A stretch of DNA of 64,000 bases from an uncultured Oscillospiraceae bacterium (GTDB taxonomy: Bacteria; Bacillota; Clostridia; Oscillospirales; Oscillospiraceae). The translations under genes were made by a program, and so were the position numbers. The DNA lies in assembly GCA_934670025.1 (NCBI GenBank), contig CAKUOS010000002.1, forward strand, positions 1-64,000, given 5' to 3'. This document shows positions 8,291-15,135 of this stretch, in pieces (within the stretch, counting starts at the first letter, position 1; the number at the start of each line of letters is the position of its first letter). Below the pieces are notes generated by a model. That model was not told the origin of the DNA. It worked only from the letters and a program-made list of their open reading frames with translations, and searched no databases.

Positions 8291-8465
8291 AAAACAGAAG
8301 CGCCGTGAGCGGCGCCGGGAATATGCGCCGGAACTCCGATGCTGGCAGCACAATGAGCCGCCGAAGATTCTGTTCTGGCGCTGGCGTAAATGGTATCGCT
8401 CGAAGCCGACGTTGAAGGACGGCGGGCGCTGGAGCGTAAAGGGTATGTGGAGGTATTTGGAGTGA
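8274..8465 (+). CDS. Small basic hypothetical protein
   Basis: 63 residues with a strongly basic start (QKREKQKRRERRREYAP) and a tryptophan-rich second half (FWRWRKWYRS). AAAGGAG lies upstream of the ATG. It overlaps both neighbours. The composition suggests nucleic acid or membrane contact; nothing more can be said. Confidence 0.6.
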   Translation: MSQKREKQKRRERRREYAPELRCWQHNEPPKILFWRWRKWYRSKPTLKDGGRWSVKGMWRYLE

Positions 8466-9049
8466 AATCTGTACTTATCAGCATTCGACCTGAATGGTGC
8501 AAGATAATCGCCGAAGGGAAGAAAACCATAGAGGTGCGCAAGACGCGCCCCAAACTGGAATGTCCGTTCCAGTGTTACATCTACTGCACCAGTGGAAAGA
8601 CGGTTCGGACGCCCCAAAAGCCTTACTGCAAAAATATTGATGGAAGCATTATTTACAAGCGGAAAATTATGAACGTCAAGGTTGTCGGAGAATTTACGTG
8701 CGACCGTATTGACACATATCCATTCGTACAGCGCAACCATCCCGAATTGAATGGTGCCAGAGATTGCGCAGATGGCTGGTATGGCATATACGAGGAGGAG
8801 CTTAGAGACACTTGCCTGTCCGAAATTGAGCTGAAGTTATACGGAAGCCGCACTGATCTCTATGGCTGGCACATCTCAGGCCTGAAAATTTACGATGAGC
8901 CGCGCGAGCTAAGTGAATTTGGGAGAATACGCGATTGTGAAAAGTGCGATGAAACTCGGGCAAGCGCTTGCAACCAGTGCATATTTGATCGCGAAATAAA
9001 GCGCCCACCCCAGAGCTGGTGCTATGTGGAAGGAGGTGCCGCATTATGA
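8462..9049 (+). CDS. ASCH/PUA-like domain protein
   Basis: 195 residues from a GTG at 8462 that overlaps the preceding TGA stop (GTGA) with GGAGG just upstream. The N-terminal 90 residues match the ASCH fold (VLISIRPEWCKIIAEGKKTIEVRK and VVGEFTCDRI), a PUA-related domain of RNA-binding or nucleotide-processing proteins common in phages. The C-terminal part carries a cysteine cluster (CEKCDET...CNQC) likely to bind zinc. Its target is unknown. Known roles of ASCH proteins include RNA cleavage and base hydrolysis, so an effect on host RNA is possible. Confidence 0.72.
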   Translation: MKSVLISIRPEWCKIIAEGKKTIEVRKTRPKLECPFQCYIYCTSGKTVRTPQKPYCKNIDGSIIYKRKIMNVKVVGEFTCDRIDTYPFVQRNHPELNGARDCADGWYGIYEEELRDTCLSEIELKLYGSRTDLYGWHISGLKIYDEPRELSEFGRIRDCEKCDETRASACNQCIFDREIKRPPQSWCYVEGGAAL

Positions 9050-9366
9050 TTAAGACGCTTTTGCTCGGAATCGGTGGCATAGGGCTTGGCTTGGCTCTTG
9101 CATCTCTGCTCATCTTCACCTACATAGGGGTACGGGAGCTTATCTTCGAATTGCGGATGAAAAAGGTTATGCGCTTTCTCAATACACCAGAGGGTAAGCA
9201 GAAACTCGAAGATCTTTTGGTGGCAGTTAGCCGGGAAACCGGCCTGCCGAAATGGGCGCTTTTCTGTGGTGCCGATGAGTTTGGCAACATCATCGTTTCG
9301 CCAAGATCACCTGATGCTCATATCGAACAATACGAAATGGAGGATGAAAACAATGGCCGCTTGTAA
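9046..9366 (+). CDS. Single-pass membrane protein, hypothetical
   Basis: 106 residues. A hydrophobic, glycine-rich segment at about 3-28 (LLLGIGGIGLGLALASLLIF) is followed by a charged cytoplasmic-type tail. AGGAGG is placed 9 bases before the ATG, and the start overlaps the stop of the ASCH gene. Function unknown; possibly a superinfection or membrane factor of the early operon. Confidence 0.65.
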   Translation: MIKTLLLGIGGIGLGLALASLLIFTYIGVRELIFELRMKKVMRFLNTPEGKQKLEDLLVAVSRETGLPKWALFCGADEFGNIIVSPRSPDAHIEQYEMEDENNGRL

Positions 9367-9628
9367 AGCGTGCATGGCTGCGCTCGTCTGGATTACGACG
9401 CCAGCCGGGAAATCCATCCCCTGCGATGCTACTCCGCGCTACTACATCGAAAAGCCGCGCGTCGGCAGCAAGAAAATTGTCACCCCAAACGGGCAAGTGC
9501 TTTCGTGCGAATACACGGAAGACCCGGCCAAAGCAACCGGCGTGGGCTATGTGCCGCATTGGGCAACCTGCCCCTATGCTAGACAGTTCAGGAGGAAACG
9601 TAATGGAACGACTGACAAAGCGAACTAA
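9353..9628 (+). CDS. Small zinc-ribbon-like phage protein
   Basis: 91 residues from the ATG at 9353, which has GGAGG 9 bases upstream; an in-frame ATG at 9344 is too close to it. The CKAC near the N-terminus, a single Cys before DATPRYY, and a late TCPYARQFRR point to a zinc-binding module of a type repeatedly seen in clostridial phage early regions. Function unknown. Confidence 0.65.
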   Translation: MAACKACMAALVWITTPAGKSIPCDATPRYYIEKPRVGSKKIVTPNGQVLSCEYTEDPAKATGVGYVPHWATCPYARQFRRKRNGTTDKAN

Positions 9629-10061
9629 AACCGGAGGCGTCCTCATGGCGTCAGAGCACGAGGAAAAATACACGGCGGAAGAATGGATTTGTATGCTGCA
9701 GGATCGTCTCGCCGACTACGAGGACTCCGGCGTGACGCCGGAACGGGTCGTTTGGATGAAAGAAGTCATCGAAATTGCGTTTGACCATGATAAATCCAGA
9801 GTCGAGCGCGCGCACGAGCTACACGTGGCGGACAAAGAGGGACGCGTCGTGATCCTGCCGTGCAAACGCGGGGACGGTATTTACATCTGCAGCGCTGGCC
9901 GCGCATGGAGATTCTGGGTGACCGATGTGAGTACTCTTAATGGGCGTACAGTGCTTAATGTGCAAGGGTTCGGAACGATTGCAGCGGATGACATCGGCAA
10001 AACCGCATTTCTCAGTTTTGAAGAAGCCGAGCGGGCTTTGGAGGAACGGAAAAATGTCTAA
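9603..10061 (+). CDS. Conserved hypothetical phage protein
   Basis: 152 residues. The start is the ATG at 9603 after AGGAGGAAACGTA. The opening MERLTKR and the segment LQDRLADYEDSGVTPE are typical of a widespread but uncharacterised phage family in gut Firmicutes. A beta-rich second half (VVILPCKRGDGIYICSAG) follows. The start overlaps the previous gene by 26 bases. Confidence 0.7.
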   Translation: MERLTKRTKTGGVLMASEHEEKYTAEEWICMLQDRLADYEDSGVTPERVVWMKEVIEIAFDHDKSRVERAHELHVADKEGRVVILPCKRGDGIYICSAGRAWRFWVTDVSTLNGRTVLNVQGFGTIAADDIGKTAFLSFEEAERALEERKNV

Positions 10062-10248
10062 ACCGAAAAAGCTGGGTATGCCAGCCGCCTATACCTCGAA
10101 CGCCAGAGCTGATTTTCTGCGCCGCCCAAAAGCGTCAGAACGCCGGAAATGGGCTGTCGCAAGCGATGATCGGCTGGCGCGTATGGAGCAGAAACGGATG
10201 GAACGTGAAAAGGAGGACATGAACAGTGACCAGAAAACGCGCAGTTAA
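10054..10248 (+). CDS. Small basic hypothetical protein
   Basis: 64 residues starting 8 bases before the end of the previous gene, with GGAGG 9 bases upstream. It is rich in Arg and Lys throughout (RRPKASERRKWAVASDDRLAR) and has no recognisable domain. The next gene starts within it at a GTG. Confidence 0.55.
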   Translation: MSKPKKLGMPAAYTSNARADFLRRPKASERRKWAVASDDRLARMEQKRMEREKEDMNSDQKTRS

Positions 10249-10471
10249 GCTGCTGATGGCTCGCGGGTATAGCCGAAATCATGCAAACGGACTTATGCGG
10301 AACAAGGCACCCGGCGACAGCAATTTCCAAGCATACAACGCATATCTGCGTTGCGAGAGAATCTGCGATGCATTTGACCGGCTCTCAGGCTGCTTTTACA
10401 ATTATGGTGCTTCTGCAGACGTTCTTGCCAAAGCTCTTTTCTCTTTTGGCAAGTCTTTGACCGGGAGGTGA
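10226..10471 (+). CDS. Small hypothetical protein, paralogue A of a tandem pair
   Basis: 81 residues from a GTG at 10226 with AGGAGG upstream. The N-terminal 25 residues (TRKRAVKLLMARGYSRNHA) closely resemble those of the next gene, so the two are tandem paralogues that diverged in their C-terminal halves. The segment reads like one or two short helices suited to nucleic acid binding. Function unknown. Confidence 0.65.
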   Translation: MTRKRAVKLLMARGYSRNHANGLMRNKAPGDSNFQAYNAYLRCERICDAFDRLSGCFYNYGASADVLAKALFSFGKSLTGR

Positions 10472-10475
10472 CGGC

Positions 10476-10790
10476 ATGAAGCGAAAAAGAGCGTTAAAGA
10501 TGCTGATGGGCGCTGGCATGAGTAGAAACGACGCCGGCCGGTTCATCCGAGAACCTTTTGCAGTTGAGAATGATGCCAAAGTCTTCGTTGGCCTATACAG
10601 AATGGCTGTCAGAAAATCTCACGTGCATATCATGGCCGATGGCGGCAAAACGTTCATTCGTTTCATTCCGAAGAACAAGCAGCCACGTTGCTACTTCAAC
10701 ACGCACCTCGAATGCCCCGCAGACCGCGTTTGCACGATTTGCCGAAATCTCAATTCCCAAGGTAGGGGGTATTGCGATGCCGAGAATTGA
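10476..10790 (+). CDS. Small hypothetical protein, paralogue B of a tandem pair
   Basis: 104 residues. It begins KRKRALKMLMGAGMSRNDA, aligning with the previous gene's start. The C-terminal part has four cysteines (CYF, CPAD, CTIC) that could hold zinc. GGGAGGTGACGGC precedes the ATG. It overlaps the Lar-like gene by 14 bases. Confidence 0.65.
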   Translation: MKRKRALKMLMGAGMSRNDAGRFIREPFAVENDAKVFVGLYRMAVRKSHVHIMADGGKTFIRFIPKNKQPRCYFNTHLECPADRVCTICRNLNSQGRGYCDAEN

Positions 10791-10962
10791 TGAATTGACC
10801 TGCCGGTTTTGCGGTGCGGACAGCCGCTGCAAGGTCGAGGAAGTATATCTGCGTCCAAGAACACCGCCCATGTTTTGCGTCAGGTGCTATAATTGCGGTA
10901 GAGCGGGTACACCGAAAGGCACGAAGAAGACCGCAATCCGGGCTTGGAAAAAAGCAAAGTAA
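10777..10962 (+). CDS. Lar-like restriction alleviation protein
   Basis: 61 residues matching the Lar family pattern: CRFCGA, then FCVRCYNCG about 25 residues later, then KKTAIRAWKK at the end. Two CxxC pairs make a zinc ribbon. In coliphages Lar relieves type I restriction by modulating the host enzyme. Here it may protect incoming phage DNA, next to the methylase-like gene of the same operon. The function is transferred from the family and unproven here. Confidence 0.72.
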   Translation: MPRIDELTCRFCGADSRCKVEEVYLRPRTPPMFCVRCYNCGRAGTPKGTKKTAIRAWKKAK

Positions 10963-10983
10963 CGATGGAAAGGGGCGGCACAC

Positions 10984-11376
10984 ATGACTCTGGCAGAACT
11001 GAACGAGCATCTGGACGCGGTTCAGCAACTTGCAAGGACCGAGGAGACGCTTAAAAACCTTTGGGATGCTGCCGTCCCGGGCGCGCAAAAGCTGACCGGA
11101 ATGCCGCGCGGAAGCGGTGTCAGGGATAAGGTCGGTGATTTTGCTGTTGAAATTGCAGACTTGGAATCCGAGATCGAGCGGGAAAAGGCTGCGATTGCTG
11201 AAAGCGAAGAACGCATCGCCGCGTGGATCTCCACCATTGAGGACGGTACAACACGCATTATCTTCCGCCTCCGCTTCATTCGGGCGCTTCAATGGAAAGA
11301 AATTGCCCCACTCATCGGGAAATACAGATCAGAGGAAAGCGTGCGGAATTGCGTCTACCGCTATTTGATGGAATGA
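10984..11376 (+). CDS. RinA/ArpU-like late transcription regulator (DUF1492-type)
   Basis: 130 residues. The first two thirds form long helices with heptad character (EIADLESEIEREKAAIAESEERIAAW). The C-terminus carries a sigma-region-4-like HTH (FIRALQWKEIAPLIGKYRSEESVRNCVYRYL). Proteins of this kind sit at the end of the early block and switch on packaging and structural genes. This fits here: a promoter with two flanking 11-base repeats lies directly downstream, ahead of the late genes. Activator role inferred from family and position. Confidence 0.75.
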   Translation: MTLAELNEHLDAVQQLARTEETLKNLWDAAVPGAQKLTGMPRGSGVRDKVGDFAVEIADLESEIEREKAAIAESEERIAAWISTIEDGTTRIIFRLRFIRALQWKEIAPLIGKYRSEESVRNCVYRYLME

Positions 11377-11464
11377 CGTTCTGCGGAGTGACATCAGCAA
11401 CAGCAACAATAACTGCTGTGAAGTCATCGGGAATCGGCTGCTGTCGTGTTTCGTGACATTCTGC
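11374..11464 (+). promoter_or_regulatory. Direct repeat TGACRTTCTGC, possible activator sites
   Basis: TGACGTTCTGC at 11374-11384 and TGACATTCTGC at 11454-11464 differ at one base. The second copy overlaps the -35 region of the candidate late promoter; the first covers the stop codon of the regulator gene. They could be binding sites for the RinA-like protein. No experimental support. Confidence 0.35.
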
Positions 11465-11481
11465 CTCTTATGTGGTACAGT
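11453..11481 (+). promoter_or_regulatory. Candidate late promoter
   Basis: GTGACA, 17 bases, TACAGT, with TGG immediately before the -10 box giving an extended -10. It is the only good promoter-like site between the early block and the packaging genes, and it directly follows the late regulator gene. Confidence 0.5.
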
Positions 11482-11509
11482 GCAAAATGTAAAATTCCAA
11501 ATCAAGCCG

Positions 11510-11537
11510 GGCGGCGCTCCTGATCGGGGGCGCTGCT
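11510..11537 (+). other. Leader hairpin before the PAPS-reductase gene
   Basis: GGCGGCGCTCC pairs with GGGGCGCTGCT (11 pairs, some G-U) around a TGATC loop, followed by CATTTTATT. It sits about 30 bases after the predicted late promoter and could be an attenuator or an antitermination target. The rest of 11377-11667 shows no convincing gene. Confidence 0.45.
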
Positions 11538-11667
11538 CATTTTATTCGGAAGGAGGACTTGCCTCCACGATGCTCCTTGCGTGGAGGATGGCTCGAACCT
11601 GCGGCGTATCGCCAACGCTGCCGGCTGCGGGTACATCGAAAAAAGGAGGAAACCCTATGTTGCTCAC

Positions 11668-12810
11668 ATGAGCGGCGCGGGGTCAGCAGCAATGATCTAC
11701 TTGCAAAACAACGTATTCGATGAAGCATTGGAACGGCTGCGGATGATCTTCGACGGCCACGACGATGTGATCGTCAGCATGTCCGGCGGCAAGGACAGTA
11801 CAGTTCTTTTCCGCATGGCGCTTATGGTTGCGCAGGAGCGCGGGCGTCTGCCGCTCAAGGTGTTCTGGCTCGATCAGGAAGCTGAGTGGCAAGCGACGGT
11901 GGACTATATGCAGCACATCATGGAGCTGCCCGAAGTCACGCCGTACTGGTATCAGATCCCCTTTGAATTCACAAACACGCTCTCCCCAGAGAAGAATTTC
12001 ATCAGTGTTTGGAATCCGGAGGACAAAGCGATCTGGATTCACCCGCAGCACCCGCTCTCCATCAAGGAAAACCCCAGCAGCGAAAACCGATTCCATGAGC
12101 TTGTCAACGTCCTCCCGTCCTACTGCACCGATTCTGAGAATTGTGCCGTGCTGGTGGGAATGCGCATGACGGAAAGCCTGAACCGGCGCGTTGCTATCAC
12201 GCAGCATGAAGCCCGATACAAAGGCGTGACGTGGTGCAAGAAGAAAGTTGGCAGGTGTCAGGTGTTCTGGCCGATCTACGATTTCACCAACGATGACATC
12301 TGGACAGCCATTGCCAAGAATCACTGGGCGTACAATCGCGTCTACGATCTGCAATACCAGTGGGGCTTGGCCAAGGAGGCCATGCGCGTCTCAGCGCTCA
12401 TCCACGAAACCGCCTGGCACTCGATTGAAATGCTGCAGGAGTTTGAGCCGGACACCTACAACAAGTTCATCCGTCGCGTATCTGGCGTCGGTACATTCGC
12501 CCATACCTTTGACAGCGGCGACATCATCCCGCGCCAGCTCCCCTTTGCGTTCCGTTCGTGGCAGGAATACCGCGACTATCTGCTTGCCAATATCGTGAAG
12601 CCCGAATACCACGAGCTGTTCCGAAACCGCTGGAAGAATCAGACCGGAGACGAATGGTATCGTGTCCATGTCAAAGAGATCGTCCTGAATGATATTGACG
12701 GCACGAACAACGCAAATGCCCGCTCCCGTTTCCGCATCCGGGAAAAGGCTCCCACCTATCGCAAACGCGACGCCGCGCAGTTTGAGCAATATATGGGCAG
12801 CAAGAAATGA
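11668..12810 (+). CDS. PAPS-reductase-like protein (IbrA-like, DUF3440-type)
   Basis: 380 residues from the ATG at 11668; the start is uncertain, since AGGAGG lies about 17 bases upstream and an ATG at 11692 also fits. The PP-loop SMSGGKDSTVLFRMAL defines the ATP-pyrophosphatase/PAPS reductase fold. The long C-terminal part (WPIYDFTNDDIWTAI onward) is typical of phage PAPS-reductase-like proteins. The next gene, overlapping by four bases, is ParB-like. This pair corresponds to IbrA/IbrB of E. coli, which stimulate prophage gene expression. A role in phage transcription or DNA sulfur modification is possible; the substrate is unknown. Confidence 0.8.
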   Translation: MSGAGSAAMIYLQNNVFDEALERLRMIFDGHDDVIVSMSGGKDSTVLFRMALMVAQERGRLPLKVFWLDQEAEWQATVDYMQHIMELPEVTPYWYQIPFEFTNTLSPEKNFISVWNPEDKAIWIHPQHPLSIKENPSSENRFHELVNVLPSYCTDSENCAVLVGMRMTESLNRRVAITQHEARYKGVTWCKKKVGRCQVFWPIYDFTNDDIWTAIAKNHWAYNRVYDLQYQWGLAKEAMRVSALIHETAWHSIEMLQEFEPDTYNKFIRRVSGVGTFAHTFDSGDIIPRQLPFAFRSWQEYRDYLLANIVKPEYHELFRNRWKNQTGDEWYRVHVKEIVLNDIDGTNNANARSRFRIREKAPTYRKRDAAQFEQYMGSKK

Positions 12811-13379
12811 TTTCAGATCAGCCCATTCATCAGGTCGAGTGGATACCCATTGAAAAGGTCCACGCAAACGACTACAACCCCAACAGTGTCGCCACGCAGG
12901 AGATGAAGCTGCTTTATCGCTCCGTCAAAGCGGATGGCTACACGCAGCCCGTCGTTACCATCTACGACGAAAAGAAAGACCGGTATGTTATCGTCGACGG
13001 CTTCCACCGATACAGCATCATGCGCAGATTCAAAGACATCTACGCTTCATGCGAGGGGAAGCTGCCCTGTGTTGTGCTTCATGGCAAGACCATGAATGAT
13101 CTCATGGCCTCGACCGTTCGGCACAACCGCGCCAGAGGCAAGCACTCCATTAACGGTATGTCCAATATCGTCATGGAAATGCTGATGAACGGCGCGACCG
13201 ACCTGCAGGTCTGCAATGAGCTTGGCCTAGAACCGGAAGAGCTGGTGCGCCTCAAGCACATCACCGGATATGCGAAGCTCTACGAAAACAATTCATTCAC
13301 ACGCGCTGCGATCTCCGAGAATCAGGCGCGTCAGCTTCAGAAGTATCGAAAGGAGGCTGGCACTGATGGAGATTGTTAA
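12807..13379 (+). CDS. ParB-like nuclease-domain protein (IbrB-like)
   Basis: 190 residues. The ParB N-terminal fold is seen in IEKVHANDYNPNSVA and VIVDGFHRYSIMRRF, followed by RHNRARGKHS and a C-terminal HTH-like stretch (DLQVCNELGLEPEELVRLKHI). The ATG overlaps the TGA of the PAPS-reductase-like gene, so both are made together. This matches the IbrA-IbrB pairing. ParB-fold proteins of this type hydrolyse or bind CTP or ATP; the activity here is unknown. Confidence 0.82.
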   Translation: MISDQPIHQVEWIPIEKVHANDYNPNSVATQEMKLLYRSVKADGYTQPVVTIYDEKKDRYVIVDGFHRYSIMRRFKDIYASCEGKLPCVVLHGKTMNDLMASTVRHNRARGKHSINGMSNIVMEMLMNGATDLQVCNELGLEPEELVRLKHITGYAKLYENNSFTRAAISENQARQLQKYRKEAGTDGDC

Positions 13380-14025
13380 TCAGATCGTGATGAAGAAGAT
13401 TTCCGAGGTCAAGCCCTATGTCCGCAATCCCCGGAAAAACGATAAGACGGTCAACCTGCTTGTCGAGATCATTCCGAAGGTTGGCTTCAACGTGCCGCTG
13501 GTCATCGACCGCAACGGTATCATCGTCAAAGGTCATGCCCGTTATGCTGCCGCCATTCGGCTCGGCATGGAGGAAATACCCTGCGTCGTAACAGACGCCG
13601 ACGAAGAAACGATCAAGCTCGACCGTCTGGCCGACAACCGCATTTCCGAATTCTCCGAGTGGATCAACGACGAGCTGCTCCACGAGATCGATATGCTCAA
13701 CCTTGACTTTGACTTCGATCTCGAATCCCTTGGCTTCCCCGCTCCCAGCGACGATTTTGACGCCGATGCTCTTTTCGATGATGGGGTGGTCGGTGAATCC
13801 GAAGAGGACCGCCGTGCCAGATACCAAGCCTATCTGGATAACGCCGCAAAGGAAGAAGCACAGAATGTTGCAATCACCACGCAGGAGCAGGTAGACCGCG
13901 CCAAAGCGTCCGCTCTGAGCGTAGCCGAGAAGCCGCCCAAGTATGCCAAGGTCGTTTGTGAGCATTGCGGCCACGTCATGTTCATCAAGGAGGGCGATGC
14001 AGTTTTCTCCGTAGAACAATCGTAG
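13366..14025 (+). CDS. ParB N-terminal domain protein with C-terminal CxxC
   Basis: 219 residues from the ATG at 13366 (AAGGAGG upstream), overlapping the previous gene by 14 bases. The ParB fold is in residues 8-95 (VKPYVRNPRKND, IVKGHARYAAAIRLG, RLADNRISE). In many phages this domain is fused to a DNA methylase, and here the methylase is absent. An acidic middle part and a C-terminal CEHCGHVMF zinc-like knuckle follow. Third ParB-fold protein of this prophage. Confidence 0.78.
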   Translation: MEIVNQIVMKKISEVKPYVRNPRKNDKTVNLLVEIIPKVGFNVPLVIDRNGIIVKGHARYAAAIRLGMEEIPCVVTDADEETIKLDRLADNRISEFSEWINDELLHEIDMLNLDFDFDLESLGFPAPSDDFDADALFDDGVVGESEEDRRARYQAYLDNAAKEEAQNVAITTQEQVDRAKASALSVAEKPPKYAKVVCEHCGHVMFIKEGDAVFSVEQS

Positions 14026-14106
14026 CCACCGGTAATTATTCATAAGGGCTGGGTGGGTATGCAGCCAATCCCCTGTCAAATCCGTACCGATGTGAGGCGA
14101 TAAACG

Positions 14107-14280
14107 ATGCAAGAACAAGAGAAGATTCCTGTCTGGGTGCAGATCGTCAATGGAAAGACGGTGTGCATCTGCCATCGAGGACGCAAAGGCTGCAAGAAGC
14201 CCTGCGAGAAGGACGTTGTCACGCGCGATAAGTTTGCTGGGTGGCAGGGTATCATGCGTCGTGATCGATTCGGCCGCTGA
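14107..14280 (+). CDS. Small Cys-rich phage protein
   Basis: 57 residues from the ATG at 14107 to the TGA at 14278. The centre reads CICHRGRKGCKKPC, four cysteines among basic residues, likely a zinc knuckle; the end is RRDRFGR. It follows a possible 14-codon upstream reading frame (ATG at 14060, stop 14102-14104) that ends just before it. It lies immediately upstream of the packaging leader. Function unknown. Confidence 0.65.
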   Translation: MQEQEKIPVWVQIVNGKTVCICHRGRKGCKKPCEKDVVTRDKFAGWQGIMRRDRFGR

Positions 14281-14568
14281 AAAGGTACTGTCGGGAGGGG
14301 GCGGCATCTGTTGCGGGCTCGACGACCCCAAATTTCGCCTAGTTAGTTTCCTGTTTTTCTGGTAATTTCGTTACGATTACCGCTGGAATGTGCGCAGGTA
14401 TCGACGCAGATACCGCGCATTTTTCATACCACAGCGCGGGTGAGGCATACCGCGCTGACCTCCTAAGTTCATATGACCACATCGGGGTAAGGGTCACGCC
14501 CGTGCAGCACGGGTGCTGCGGTGAAATTCCGCTGAGCCCCCTCGAAAAAAACGAAAGGAGCTTGCTAT
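14281..14568 (+). other. Structured noncoding leader before the terminase genes
   Basis: No convincing gene lies here. The stretch holds a G-run (14293-14304), a hairpin AGCGCGG/CCGCGCT at 14433-14456, and two mutually exclusive hairpins: CCCGTG-CAG-CACGGG at 14499-14513 and GCAGCAC-GG-GTGCTGC at 14504-14519. The position directly upstream of terS suits a cos or pac site or a regulatory leader RNA. Both are inferences. Confidence 0.45.
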
Positions 14569-15135
14569 ATGGCTGAAACGAGAATCAAGATCGATGCCGA
14601 AGCTGAAATCAGCACGACAGAGCTGGCCGCGATCCTCGGCGTGACGGCGCGGCGTGTGCAGCAGATGGCGCAGGACGGAACAATCGTTCCGGTGCGACGC
14701 GGCTACTTCCAGCTCGGCGACGCGGTTCAGCGATATATCAATTTCCTTTCCAAACCGCAGATCAGTGAGGCCGAGCAGAAGCTGGAAACAGCGAAGCGGC
14801 AGTCCGAAGCGCAGCTCAAGCTCTCCAAAGCTCAGCTTGCGAAGATGGAGGTCGAGGAGCTGAAAGGCAAGCTGCACCGCTCGGAAGATGTGGAGGGCTT
14901 CACGGAAGATCTAATTTACACCATCCGCGCTGCGCTGCTGTCGCTTCCGGGGCGGCTGTCTGTTGACGTCACCGCCGCGCAAAGCCCGGCTGAGGCTGCC
15001 GAGACCATCCGCAAGGAAGTCCATAAGGTCATGCGCGAACTGGCTGCGTATCACTACGACCCTGAGAAATACGCCGAGAAAGTAAACGAGCGGCGCGACT
15101 GGAGCAATGCGGGGCGCAGCTATGACGAAGAATGA
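14569..15135 (+). CDS. Terminase small subunit
   Basis: 188 residues. The N-terminal HTH (STTELAAILGVTARRVQQMAQDG) resembles lambda Nu1 and recognises the packaging site. A long amphipathic helix (about 65-110, rich in Ala, Lys and Glu) follows, and the C-terminal part (AAYHYDPEKYAEK) is typical of Nu1-like proteins that contact the large subunit. AAAGGAG precedes the ATG. The large-subunit gene starts 14 bases before its stop. Confidence 0.88.
   Translation: MAETRIKIDAEAEISTTELAAILGVTARRVQQMAQDGTIVPVRRGYFQLGDAVQRYINFLSKPQISEAEQKLETAKRQSEAQLKLSKAQLAKMEVEELKGKLHRSEDVEGFTEDLIYTIRAALLSLPGRLSVDVTAAQSPAEAAETIRKEVHKVMRELAAYHYDPEKYAEKVNERRDWSNAGRSYDEE

Noticed and set aside
11453-11671. 72-codon frame over the late promoter
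   Set aside because: Starts at the -35 box of a better-supported promoter and contains the leader hairpin; no family resemblance.
14510-14545. Cobalamin-riboswitch-like string GGTGAAATTCC...GAGCCCC before terS
   Set aside because: Only one short element resembles the riboswitch core. No B12 box and no surrounding helices are present, and the gene downstream is a terminase.
14388-14576. 62-codon frame in the terminase leader
   Set aside because: It runs through the hairpins, lacks a ribosome site and overlaps the terS start out of frame.
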